Positions 9,026-17,449 of a stretch of 64,000 nucleotides of DNA are shown here, piece by piece. Below the pieces are notes generated by a model. It made no database searches. It was given only the letters and a program-made list of their open reading frames with translations, and was not told where the DNA came from. The DNA lies in NCBI RefSeq assembly GCF_029697505.1, contig NZ_JARJEF010000001.1, positions 310,001 through 374,000 of the forward strand. The letters run 5' to 3'. Both the position numbers and the translations under genes were made by a program. The stretch's first letter is position 1. Each line of letters starts with the position of its first letter. This stretch comes from Pseudophaeobacter profundi. Its GTDB lineage: Bacteria > Pseudomonadota > Alphaproteobacteria > Rhodobacterales > Rhodobacteraceae.

Positions 9026-9906
9026 CAGTATTCCACCTTTCTTTCAACATAGCGGAATTGGACAATGGTCATGGCAATCACCAGCACCATCAGGACCACC
9101 GACTGCGCCGCAGAGCCGCCAAGGTCGAGCCCGACAAAACCGTCATTGAACACCTTGTAGACCAGAATGGTGGTCGAGGACCCTGGCCCCCCCTGGGTCA
9201 CCGCATGGATGATCCCGAAGGTCTCAAAAAAGGCGTAGACCATATTGATCACCAGCAGGAAGAACGTCGTCGGCGAGATCAGCGGCAGAATGATCGAAAA
9301 GAACCGGCGCCCCGGCCCGGCCCCATCAATGGCGGCGGCTTCGATCACACTGTTGGGGATCGACTGCATCGCTGCCAGATAGAACAAAAAGTTATAGGCA
9401 ACCTGTTTCCAGGCCGCCGCCAGAATAACCAGCGCCATGGCCTGATTGCCATTCAGGTAATGATTCCAGTCAATGCCAAAAAAATCGAGGAAGTAGGGAA
9501 AGATCCCCAGCGTTGGGTTGAACATGAACACCCAAAGCGCACCTGCCAGAACCGGTGCCACCGCATAGGGCCAGATCAACAGGGTCCGGTAGAACATGGC
9601 ACCGCGCACCACCCGTTGCGCAAACCCCGCCAGAAGCAGGGCCACGCCCATCGACAGCGCCGCCACCAAGAGCGAAAACACCGCCGTGCGCAGAAAGGCA
9701 TCCAGATAGTGCTGATCCGCCCAGAGGGCCTCGAAGTTTTCAAACCAGACAAATTCAGACCCAAGCCCAAAGGCATCTTCGATCAGGAACGACTGGTACA
9801 TGGCCTGGCTGGCGGGCCAGATGAAAAAGACCAGGGTGATGGCCAGCTGCGGTGCGACCAGCAGATATGGCAAGGGAGAGGAAGGAAAGTGGACGCGTTT
9901 CAGCAT
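9025..9906 (-). CDS. ugpA: sn-Glycerol-3-phosphate ABC transporter permease
   Basis: This 293 aa permease matches the usual UgpA length of about 295 aa when started at 9906 (MLKRVHFPS). The further-upstream ATG at 9972 would read through the intergenic hairpin and is rejected. The EAA loop appears as [16 protein letters not shown]. It forms the MalF-like half of the membrane channel with UgpE. It follows ugpB after an 82 bp gap containing a strong stem-loop. Confidence 0.92.
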   Translation of the reverse strand: MLKRVHFPSSPLPYLLVAPQLAITLVFFIWPASQAMYQSFLIEDAFGLGSEFVWFENFEALWADQHYLDAFLRTAVFSLLVAALSMGVALLLAGFAQRVVRGAMFYRTLLIWPYAVAPVLAGALWVFMFNPTLGIFPYFLDFFGIDWNHYLNGNQAMALVILAAAWKQVAYNFLFYLAAMQSIPNSVIEAAAIDGAGPGRRFFSIILPLISPTTFFLLVINMVYAFFETFGIIHAVTQGGPGSSTTILVYKVFNDGFVGLDLGGSAAQSVVLMVLVIAMTIVQFRYVERKVEY

Positions 9907-9938
9907 GTAGTGCCCCGTTCGTGCCGCGTGTAAAACGA

Positions 9939-9969
9939 AACCATGCCGCCAAAGACAGGCGGCATGGTT
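9939..9969. terminator. Intercistronic stem-loop between ugpB and ugpA
   Basis: A perfect 12 bp inverted repeat, AACCATGCCGCC and GGCGGCATGGTT, flanks a 7 nt loop. On the transcribed (minus) strand it is followed by TCGTTTTAC, only partly U-rich. It therefore looks like an attenuator or 3'-end stabiliser that favours the binding-protein transcript, not a full terminator. Confidence 0.75.
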
Positions 9970-9988
9970 CACATCATGTAAGGGTGGC

Positions 9989-11290
9989 TTATTTCACTGA
10001 GCGTTCGAATTTACGCAGCAGGGTGTTGCCGCGCTCGACCGCTGCATCCAGTGCTTCAGTCGCGGTCTTGTCACCAGCCCAGAGCGCTTCCAGCTCTTCG
10101 TTGATCACGTCACGCACCTGCACAAAGTTACCAAAGCGCAGACCACGGCTGTTTGGCGTTGGTGTGTTCAGGCTCAGCTGTTTGATGGCGGTGTCGGTGC
10201 CGGGGTTTGCATCATAGAAACCCTGCTCCTTGGACAGCTCATAGGCCGCTGTGGTGATTGGCACATAGCCGGTTTCCTGGTGCCACCAGGCCTGTACTTC
10301 TGGCGAAGACAGATAGCTCAGGAACTGTGCGGTGCCCTTGTATTCTTCGTCCTCATGACCGGCCAGAACCCAGAGGGTTGCGCCACCGATAACAGAGTTT
10401 TGCGGTGCATCCGCCAGGGCGGTATCCAGCGGCAGCATGGTCTGACCAAATTCAAAATCGGCCTGCTCTTTCATCGAACCGTAATAGGCGGAAGAGTTCA
10501 TCCACATGCCGCATTCGCCATTGGTGAACATTGGCAGGCTGTCACCGCGACGACCGCCATATTTGAACAGGTTGCCTTCGGTCATCGAGGCAATGTCGTC
10601 CAAACGGGCCGCAACCGCAGGGGTGTTAAAGCTGAGCTCAGTGTCGAAACCGGCAAAGCCGTTTTCCTTGGTGCCCATTTCCATGTTGTGCCAAGCCGAG
10701 AAGTTCTCGATCATGACCCAGGACTGCCAGCCAAAGGACACACCGCATTCCATGCCGTTGTCGACCAGTTTTTGCGCCGCAACCTTCACATCATCCCAGG
10801 TTTCTGGAATCGATGCACCAGCCGCGTCCAGCGCGTCTTTGTTGTACCACATGACCGGGGTCGAGCTGTTGAAAGGCATCGACAGCAGCTCACCTTCAGG
10901 GGTTTCATAGTAGGACACAACCGCAGGCAGGAAGGCGTCACCATCAAAGGGCTCGCCGGCGTCTTTCATCAGTTGTTCAACTGGATAGATCGCACCCTTG
11001 GCGGCCATCATGGTGGCGGTGCCAACTTCAAAAACCTGCACGATCTGCGGGTGCTCTTTGGCGCGGAAAGCCGCAATCGCGGCGGTCATGGTTTCGGTAT
11101 AGTTGCCCTTGTAGACAGGAACGACCTTGTAGTCGCTCTGCGTAGCGTTGAAATCTTCGGCGATCTTGTTGACGCGTTCGCCATTGGCACCGCCCATGGC
11201 GTGCCACCACTGAACCTCGGTTTCGGCGTAGGCCATCGACACGGTGGTCGCCAGCATGGCCGATGTGCACAAAAGTGATTTGATAGACAT
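9989..11290 (-). CDS. ugpB: sn-Glycerol-3-phosphate ABC transporter periplasmic binding protein
   Basis: This 433 aa extracellular solute-binding protein (family 1) has a Sec signal peptide of about 22 residues ending SMAYA before [10 protein letters not shown]. The [22 protein letters not shown] region and the downstream SFGWQSW and SSTPVMWYN stretches resemble UgpB. It is the first gene of the ugpBAECQ operon. A Pho-box-like element precedes it, and a hairpin follows it. It captures glycerol-3-phosphate or glycerophosphodiesters in the periplasm. Confidence 0.93.
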   Translation of the reverse strand: MSIKSLLCTSAMLATTVSMAYAETEVQWWHAMGGANGERVNKIAEDFNATQSDYKVVPVYKGNYTETMTAAIAAFRAKEHPQIVQVFEVGTATMMAAKGAIYPVEQLMKDAGEPFDGDAFLPAVVSYYETPEGELLSMPFNSSTPVMWYNKDALDAAGASIPETWDDVKVAAQKLVDNGMECGVSFGWQSWVMIENFSAWHNMEMGTKENGFAGFDTELSFNTPAVAARLDDIASMTEGNLFKYGGRRGDSLPMFTNGECGMWMNSSAYYGSMKEQADFEFGQTMLPLDTALADAPQNSVIGGATLWVLAGHEDEEYKGTAQFLSYLSSPEVQAWWHQETGYVPITTAAYELSKEQGFYDANPGTDTAIKQLSLNTPTPNSRGLRFGNFVQVRDVINEELEALWAGDKTATEALDAAVERGNTLLRKFERSVK

Positions 11291-11348
11291 ATGAGTTTTC
11301 CCCGTTCATTTGATGCCCAAAGAATGAGCAGAAGATAATATAATGCAA

Positions 11349-11366
11349 GTGAAAGTTTTTTGACAT
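11349..11366 (-). promoter_or_regulatory. Pho-box-like element upstream of ugpB
   Basis: Read on the minus strand, ATGTCAA-AAAA-CTTTCAC resembles two PhoB half-sites (CTGTCAT-n4-CTGTCAC), matching 5/7 and 6/7. A TATATT or TATTAT -10-like element lies about 7-8 nt downstream (around 11335-11342), the usual layout of PhoB-activated promoters. The ugp operon is a known Pho regulon member in other proteobacteria. Confidence 0.6.
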
Positions 11367-11370
11367 TTCG

Positions 11371-11387
11371 CATAACACAATGTTATG
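11371..11387. promoter_or_regulatory. Perfect palindrome in the ugpB-lysR gap
   Basis: CATAACA-CAA-TGTTATG is a perfect inverted repeat with 7 bp arms and a 3 nt spacer. It lies between the divergent ugpB and LysR genes and overlaps the likely promoter of the LysR gene (TTGACA at 11360-11365 with a weak -10 at 11383-11388). It is a candidate autoregulatory site for the LysR protein. Confidence 0.55.
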
Positions 11388-11425
11388 AAGTGCTGCGAAT
11401 TCCATGCAAAACCGGGGCTAAGCCA

Positions 11426-12343
11426 TTGAAATTCAAGCTGAGACAGTTGGAAGCCTTTCAGGCCGTTGCACAAACCGGATCGGTCACGCGGGCGGCAAAA
11501 ACACTGGGCATTTCGCAACCAGCCACCAGTCGGCTCTTGTCGGACTTTTCCAATTCTGTCGCGATTGAGTTGTTTCGCCGCAAGGATGGCATGCTGATTC
11601 CCACCAGCGAAGCCCGCTATCTGTTGTCAGAGGTTGGCCGGGTCTTTGACAGCCTGCGCCATCTGGAAGAGCTCAACCGGGACTTGACGGATCGGACGGC
11701 CGGCCATCTGCGTATTGCTTGCCTGCCGGGTTTTGCAAGTTCCCACTTGCCGCAACTTCTTGCTCAGTTCCTCCAACAGCGTCCGGGGGTAAACCTCACA
11801 CTTGAGCCGGACCGCCCGGAGCGGATCCTTGAGTGGATCATAGGAGAGCAATATGACTGTGGTATAACAGATGGGTTTTCCGGTCATCCGGCGGTTGAAC
11901 ATATTGATATTGCTGTCAAAACCGTCTGTATCTTCCCACGCGGCCATCGGTTGTCAAAACAGGGAACAGTGTCGCCGCTGGATCTGGTGGATGAAAAGAT
12001 CATCCACACCCGCAAGGGCAGCCCGTTTTTCAACAGCCTGTCGCAGGCGTTTTCTGACTATGGTGTCTTGCTGAATTCCTGGGTCGAGGTGCGGCAGTTT
12101 TCTACGGCCTGCATCATGGTGGCCCAGGGCCAGGGGGTGTCGGTGGTCAGCGCCCTGGATGCGGATCATTTCAAGTCACAGGGCTTTGAGATGCGCCCCT
12201 TTGAGCCGGAGATCTCTCACTGGCTGTCAATCCTGCGGCCTGCCTCTGGCAGCCGTTCGCTGCTCTCGCTGGATTTTGTCGATACCTTTCTGGAAAGTCT
12301 GCAGCCCTACGCCGTAGAACCGCCGCCGCAGCAACACAGCTAG
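11426..12343 (+). CDS. LysR family transcriptional regulator, divergent from ugp
   Basis: The protein is about 305 aa. The N-terminal winged helix reads LKFKLRQLEAFQAVAQTGSV, then TLGISQPATSRLLSDF, and is followed by a periplasmic-binding-like effector domain. The start is uncertain: TTG at 11426 places the HTH at the usual distance; GTG at 11390 and TTG at 11360 are alternatives, but the latter coincides with the probable -35 box. It faces ugpB, so control of ugp or of itself is likely. Its 3' end overlaps the next gene's 3' end by 4 bp (convergent). Confidence 0.85.
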   Translation: MKFKLRQLEAFQAVAQTGSVTRAAKTLGISQPATSRLLSDFSNSVAIELFRRKDGMLIPTSEARYLLSEVGRVFDSLRHLEELNRDLTDRTAGHLRIACLPGFASSHLPQLLAQFLQQRPGVNLTLEPDRPERILEWIIGEQYDCGITDGFSGHPAVEHIDIAVKTVCIFPRGHRLSKQGTVSPLDLVDEKIIHTRKGSPFFNSLSQAFSDYGVLLNSWVEVRQFSTACIMVAQGQGVSVVSALDADHFKSQGFEMRPFEPEISHWLSILRPASGSRSLLSLDFVDTFLESLQPYAVEPPPQQHS

Positions 12344-13275
12344 CGATCGGCCACCTGTCGATCCTCTTGTGAATGGGCCTGCATATCATCCCAAAGCTTG
12401 TTCAGGCTGGGCTTGCTGTTATCCTTGTCGCGGTACAACCGGACCTGTAGATCCTGCTGATAGCCCTGCCCGCCCACGATCTGCATCCGCCCGTCGGACA
12501 GCTCTGTTTTGCACAGCTTATGTGGCAGCCAGCCCAGGCCGAACCCCTCCATCACCATCGCCTTGACTGAACTGGCCAGGGCGCTTTGGTTGACCACCAG
12601 AATCTTTGGCCCCGCAGGATCCAGCCGCAGGGCGTAGTCCACCACCGGGCGCAGCGCCGACACCGTGCCATAGGACAGCAGCGAGACCGGCTTTTTGCTG
12701 CCGCTCTCCAGCCGGTACAGCGGCCCGTCCGCGCCGGTCTTGGACACTGGCACCAATCGGTCTGTGGTCAGGGTAATATACTCGCAGTTTCCCAGTTCCA
12801 GCGGCGCCAGGGCATCCATCGCCGGGTGCCAATAGGTCAGGATCACATCGCAATAGCGCTGCTGCAGGGCCGACACAAACTGATCCGCGGCCCAGCCTGT
12901 GGAATTCAGGTCGATCTCTAGACCGCCCTCGGTGACCAAGGGGGCGATATGAGTTTTGTAATGCGTCATATAAAGTGACTGTGACGTGGCAAAGCGAATA
13001 ACGTTTTCGCCTGCCGCATCAATGATCTGGCAGCGTTCCAGCGTTTCGTCATAGGTGCGCAGCATGACGCGGGACTGTGCCAGAAACACCTCTCCTGCCG
13101 GGGTCAGTGACAGCGGCAGGGTCTGACGATTGATCAGCTTGACGCCGAACTCTTCCTCCAGCGCACGAATGCGCCGAGAAAAGGCCGGTTGGCTAACATT
13201 ACGGTCTTCGGCCGCGCGCGAGAAATTCTTCTGCGCGACCAAAGCCTCAAAATCTCGGAGCCAGGCTATGTCCAC
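12340..13275 (-). CDS. LysR family regulator, HypT/YjiE-like, last gene of dpp operon
   Basis: This 311 aa LysR protein begins MDIAWLRDFEALVAQKNFSRAAEDR. Its HTH contains NVSQPAFSRRIRALE, a stretch that closely matches the hypochlorite-responsive regulator HypT (YjiE/QseD) of E. coli as I recall it. HypT senses by methionine oxidation, but equivalent sensing residues are not established here. It starts 30 bp after dppF on the same strand, so it is probably co-transcribed with the peptide transporter and may regulate it. Confidence 0.82.
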   Translation of the reverse strand: MDIAWLRDFEALVAQKNFSRAAEDRNVSQPAFSRRIRALEEEFGVKLINRQTLPLSLTPAGEVFLAQSRVMLRTYDETLERCQIIDAAGENVIRFATSQSLYMTHYKTHIAPLVTEGGLEIDLNSTGWAADQFVSALQQRYCDVILTYWHPAMDALAPLELGNCEYITLTTDRLVPVSKTGADGPLYRLESGSKKPVSLLSYGTVSALRPVVDYALRLDPAGPKILVVNQSALASSVKAMVMEGFGLGWLPHKLCKTELSDGRMQIVGGQGYQQDLQVRLYRDKDNSKPSLNKLWDDMQAHSQEDRQVADR

Positions 13276-13305
13276 TGTGTCAATCCAATCACAACCTGGC
13301 CGAGG

Positions 13306-14328
13306 TTACCCGTCCAGGCGCCCCTCTTCAACCGCATGGCAGGCAACCAGCGCGCCATCAGGTTGCAGTTGCGGACGGGGCTGTTCACTTTGGCAGCGGC
13401 TGTTGGCATGGGCGCAGCGGCTTTCAAACGGGCAGCCCGGGGGCAGGTTGATCGGCGTCGGGATCTCTCCACGTAGGCGGATATGATTGGGGTGATCATC
13501 CTTCAACTGCGGCACCGCCGACAACAAGGCCCGCGTATAGGGGTGTTTCGGATTTTCAAACAGGGTTGCGGTGTCAGACAGTTCACAGACCGACCCAAGA
13601 TAAAGCACTGCCACCTTGGTGCCAAAGTGCTGCACCACGCTCAGATCATGAGTAATGAACAGATAGGTAAGGCCGCGCTCTTCCTTGGCCTCTAGCATCA
13701 GATTCAGCACCTGCGCCTGGATCGACACATCCAGTGCCGAAATCGGTTCATCCGCGATGATGAATTCCGGGTCCACCGTCAGGGCGCGCGCAATGGCGAT
13801 CCGCTGGCGCTGACCACCAGAAAATTCATGCGGGTAACGTCCGCCCCAGCTGGGATCGACGCCAACTGCGCGCATCACATCCGCCACCTTGTCGCGGATC
13901 TCGCCCTGCGACAGGTTTGGGTTGTGGTAGCGCACCGGTTCTTCCAGCGCCTGCTGGATGGTCATGCGCGGGTTCAGCGATGCATAGGGGTTTTGAAAGA
14001 TCATCTGCATCTTTTTGCGCAGCGGCATCATGGCCCGGCGCGAGCGATTGTCGATGCGTTCGCCGCCGTAGTGGATTTCCCCACTGCTCGGCGTCAAAAG
14101 GCCAGCGATCAGCCGCGCAACCGTGGATTTGCCACAGCCGCTTTCGCCCACCACACAAAGCGCCTCTCCCGGGGCGACCTGCAGCGAAATATCGTTGACG
14201 GCATGCACTTCGCGCTTTTCCTGCACCAGCTTGCCGCCGCGCAGTTTCAGGGTTTCCAGAAACCCGCGATCCAGTTCAAACCGTTTTTCAAGATTGCGAA
14301 TGTCCAACAAGGGCTGAGGCGCAGTCAT
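13306..14328 (-). CDS. dppF: Dipeptide/oligopeptide ABC transporter ATP-binding protein
   Basis: This 340 aa ATPase has Walker A GESGCGKST, signature FSGGQRQR, and Walker B EFIIADEP. The C-terminal Opp/Dpp extension carries the Cys motif CPFESRCAHANSRC, which binds an iron-sulfur cluster or metal in this family. It overlaps dppD by 4 bp (ATGA) and precedes the LysR gene. It powers peptide import with DppD. Confidence 0.9.
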   Translation of the reverse strand: MTAPQPLLDIRNLEKRFELDRGFLETLKLRGGKLVQEKREVHAVNDISLQVAPGEALCVVGESGCGKSTVARLIAGLLTPSSGEIHYGGERIDNRSRRAMMPLRKKMQMIFQNPYASLNPRMTIQQALEEPVRYHNPNLSQGEIRDKVADVMRAVGVDPSWGGRYPHEFSGGQRQRIAIARALTVDPEFIIADEPISALDVSIQAQVLNLMLEAKEERGLTYLFITHDLSVVQHFGTKVAVLYLGSVCELSDTATLFENPKHPYTRALLSAVPQLKDDHPNHIRLRGEIPTPINLPPGCPFESRCAHANSRCQSEQPRPQLQPDGALVACHAVEEGRLDG

Positions 14329-15317
14329 CGGTTCATCTCCTCGGCTTTGTCGCTATGCAGGCGGTGGACCTCGTGGCAGGCCACTTCGACATGGGTGTAT
14401 TGCACAGTTTTGGGCGCCTCGGTGCGGCAGTGGTCCTGCACATATTCACAGCGCGGGCTAAAGGGGCAGCCATTGGGAATGGCGGTCAGCGAGGGCATAT
14501 TGCCCGGAATCTGCTTCAGCCGCTGGCCCGGTGCCGTCTGTTGCGGCAGCGCATTGATCAGCCCCTGGGTATAGGGGTGCTGCGGGTCATTGATAATTTC
14601 CCGCGTGCGCCCGGCCTCGATGATGCGCCCGGCATACATAACCAGTGTGCGTTCGGTCATCTGGCTGACCACGCCCAGATCGTGGGTAATCAAAATCAGG
14701 CCAACCTTGTTGGTTTCGCACAGCTCCAGCAAGAGTTCCATGATGTCAGCCTGAATGGTCACATCCAGTGCCGTGGTGGGTTCATCCGCGATGATCAGCT
14801 GCGGGTCCAGCAGCAGGGCAATCGCGATGATAATCCGCTGCCGCATCCCACCAGAGAGTTCATGCGGATATTGATTCAGCCGTTCTGCCGGCGAGGGGAT
14901 ATAGACCTCGCGCAGCTTGACGATGGCGATCTGCTCGGCCTCGGATTTGCTCAGCTTGCGATGGGCCATCAGGGTTTCCACCATCTGCTGGCCAATGGTC
15001 AGAACCGGATTCAGCGTGACCATGGGATCCTGAAAGATCATCGCCATCTGGTTGCCACGAATGCGGCGCATCTGGGCATCCGACATCTGGGCAATATCAT
15101 CGCCCTGAAACAGGATCTTGCCACTATCCACAAAACCAGGGCGGCTGAGCAGGTTCATCAGGGCAAAACCGGTAATGGATTTACCAGCACCGGATTCCCC
15201 AACGATGCCAAGGCGTTCCCCCTTGGCCAGATCAAAGCTGATCTGGTTGAGGGCGGTGACGGTATTGTCGCGCATGGCAAATTTCACGCTGAGATCGCGC
15301 ACGGAAAGCAAAGACAT
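14325..15317 (-). CDS. dppD: Dipeptide/oligopeptide ABC transporter ATP-binding protein
   Basis: This 330 aa ATPase has Walker A GESGAGKS, signature LSGGMRQR and Walker B LIIADEPTTALD. The C-terminal Cys-rich motif is CPFSPRCEYVQDHC. It is the partner ATPase of DppF. Its start lies 5 bp after the dppC stop. Confidence 0.9.
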   Translation of the reverse strand: MSLLSVRDLSVKFAMRDNTVTALNQISFDLAKGERLGIVGESGAGKSITGFALMNLLSRPGFVDSGKILFQGDDIAQMSDAQMRRIRGNQMAMIFQDPMVTLNPVLTIGQQMVETLMAHRKLSKSEAEQIAIVKLREVYIPSPAERLNQYPHELSGGMRQRIIIAIALLLDPQLIIADEPTTALDVTIQADIMELLLELCETNKVGLILITHDLGVVSQMTERTLVMYAGRIIEAGRTREIINDPQHPYTQGLINALPQQTAPGQRLKQIPGNMPSLTAIPNGCPFSPRCEYVQDHCRTEAPKTVQYTHVEVACHEVHRLHSDKAEEMNR

Positions 15318-15322
15318 TGTGC

Positions 15323-16267
15323 TTATCCCTTATACAGTTTGGGGTTCAGGGCATCGCGTAGCCAGTCGCCCAACAGATTGATCACCAGCACCAGAACCAC
15401 CAGCACGATGCCGGGAATGGCGGTGATCCACCAGCTTCCCGAAAAGATATAGTCAAACCCCGATGAGATCAGCGACCCCAGCGACGGCTGGCTGGGCGGC
15501 ATGCCCAAGCCCAGAAACGACAGCGAGGCCTCGGAAATGATCGCATTGGCCACCTGCACGGTGGAGATCACAAAGATTGGTGACAGCGAATTGGGCAGGA
15601 TATGGCGCACCATGATGCGCATCGGGCCAAAGCCCAGCACCCGGGCACTGTCGACATATTCCTTCTTTTTCTCGGCCAGAACGGTGGCGCGCACGGTGCG
15701 GGCATATTGCGGCCACTCGGCCACGCCAATCACCGCGATCAGGAAATAGATCGCATATTGGTTGAAGGTTTCAGATCCAAACATCGCCTGGGTTACCGCC
15801 AGAAAGATGATCGCCACCATCAGGGTGGAAAAGGACAGCTGGATATCGGCCATCCGCATCAGCAGGCTGTCAATCCGGCCGCCAACATAGCCAGCGATCA
15901 GCCCGATCGAGATCCCCAGGATGGCCTGCAGCCCCACGGCACAGATGCCGATCAACAGCGACAGCCGTGTACCATAGAGAATGGTGGACCACAGATCGCG
16001 GCCCTGATCGTCGGTGCCCAGCATGAACTGCGCATCAGCGCCATCAACCCAGAGCGGCGGGTATTCGCTGTTCATGATGTCGATCTGCCCCGGATCATAG
16101 GGATCAAACGGCGCGATCAGCGGCGCGCAGAATGACATGACCGCGATGACCAGGAAAATCACCAGCGACACGATGGCAACCGGATTTTTCCGGAAGCTAT
16201 AGCCGATGTTGGAATTCCAGATCTGCGACCAACGGCTGGGTTCGGAATTGGTGCTCAGGCTGCTCAT
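15323..16267 (-). CDS. dppC: Dipeptide/oligopeptide ABC transporter permease
   Basis: This 314 aa permease has a DppC-type N-terminal extension before TM1 (FRKNPVAIVSLVIFLVI). The EAA loop is YVDSARVLGFGPMRIMVRHI. Six hydrophobic segments are visible. It overlaps dppB by 4 bp (ATGA at 16264-16267), which suggests coupled translation of the two permeases. Confidence 0.9.
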   Translation of the reverse strand: MSSLSTNSEPSRWSQIWNSNIGYSFRKNPVAIVSLVIFLVIAVMSFCAPLIAPFDPYDPGQIDIMNSEYPPLWVDGADAQFMLGTDDQGRDLWSTILYGTRLSLLIGICAVGLQAILGISIGLIAGYVGGRIDSLLMRMADIQLSFSTLMVAIIFLAVTQAMFGSETFNQYAIYFLIAVIGVAEWPQYARTVRATVLAEKKKEYVDSARVLGFGPMRIMVRHILPNSLSPIFVISTVQVANAIISEASLSFLGLGMPPSQPSLGSLISSGFDYIFSGSWWITAIPGIVLVVLVLVINLLGDWLRDALNPKLYKG

Positions 16268-17244
16268 GCGCCCATCCTCGCAAGATTGACGGTGGGATTG
16301 ACCAGCCCGTAGATCAGATCAACGATTGTATTGGTGACAACAAAGATAAAGCCAACCACGATCAGATAGGCCACGATCAATGGGGTATCGACGCGGTTCA
16401 CAGCCTCCAGGAACATAAAGCCCATGCCCGGCCACTGAAACACGGTTTCAGTCAGGATCGTATAGGCCACCATGGTGCCAATCTGCACGCCGCCCACGGT
16501 GATCACCGGCAAAAGCGTGTTCTTCAGCGCATGGACAAAATAGATCCGCCAGGGCCGGATGCCCTTGGCTTTGGCGTATTTGACATATTCGCTCTGCAGC
16601 ACTTCCATCATTTCCGCCCGGATCAGGCGGACAAACAGCGGCAACATGATAGAGGCCAGCGCGATAGAGGGCAGCAGGATATGCATCCAGCCATCCACGG
16701 TGGCAAAATTGGTCTCCCAGGGGCCAAAGACATGTACCACATCGCCGCGCCCGTAAGAGGGGAACCAGCCGTATTCAACGGAAAAGACAAAGATCATCAG
16801 GATCGCGGTCAGGAACACCGGCACCGAAATGCCAATGATCGAAATCCCCATGACCAGGCGGCTCAGGATCGTGTTGGGATAGATGGCGGTATAAACGCCC
16901 ACCGGGATCGACAGGCCGACAATGATGATGGTGGCGCCAAAGACCAGCTCCATCGTGGCGGGCAGTTTCTTCAGGATCACATCCAACGCGGGTTCCTTGA
17001 AGAAATAGCTGGTGCCCAGATCTCCCTGCAGGGCATTCCCCGCAAAGCGCAGATACTGGGTAACAAAACTGTCATTCAGCCCCAGCTCATCGCGCAGCTC
17101 CTGTCTGACTTCTTCGCTGACGGATTGTCCGACAAGCTCGCGCAGCGGATCGCCGAGATTGTCCTGAATGGCAAAACCGATCAGCGAGATGACGAACATC
17201 ACCGCGATCGCTTGAAACACGCGTTTCACAAGGTAAGCAAACAT
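16264..17244 (-). CDS. dppB: Dipeptide/oligopeptide ABC transporter permease
   Basis: This 326 aa permease starts MFAYLVKRVFQAIAVMFVIS at 17244, the normal DppB N-terminus. A longer frame from 17373 would add a proline/arginine-rich tail with no family counterpart. The EAA loop reads YAKAKGIRPWRIYFVHALKN. It is separated from dppA by 205 bp containing a strong hairpin. Confidence 0.9.
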   Translation of the reverse strand: MFAYLVKRVFQAIAVMFVISLIGFAIQDNLGDPLRELVGQSVSEEVRQELRDELGLNDSFVTQYLRFAGNALQGDLGTSYFFKEPALDVILKKLPATMELVFGATIIIVGLSIPVGVYTAIYPNTILSRLVMGISIIGISVPVFLTAILMIFVFSVEYGWFPSYGRGDVVHVFGPWETNFATVDGWMHILLPSIALASIMLPLFVRLIRAEMMEVLQSEYVKYAKAKGIRPWRIYFVHALKNTLLPVITVGGVQIGTMVAYTILTETVFQWPGMGFMFLEAVNRVDTPLIVAYLIVVGFIFVVTNTIVDLIYGLVNPTVNLARMGA

Positions 17245-17399
17245 GCTTTTACACCTTCCTGGGGCAAGTAAATGGGCCTGGGGGAGTAGAGAAGAGAGAG
17301 ATGGCCTGCGGCCGATTTCAGCAATGGATCTTGGCGGGTGCCGGATCTGCCCTCCCCAGCGCGGGAAGCACACCCCTCAAGGCTTTGCAGAAAATAAGA

Positions 17400-17431
17400 G
17401 CCGGAGCGGGTCAGACATGACCCGCTCCGGC
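17400..17431. terminator. Intercistronic stem-loop between dppA and dppB
   Basis: A perfect 14 bp stem, GCCGGAGCGGGTCA with TGACCCGCTCCGGC, closes a 4 nt loop. On the minus strand it is followed by TCTTATTTTC. It is a good candidate for a partial terminator or RNA stabiliser downstream of the binding-protein gene. The rest of the 17245-17449 gap shows no gene. Confidence 0.8.
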
Positions 17432-17449
17432 CGCAAGCGAGGACGCCCC

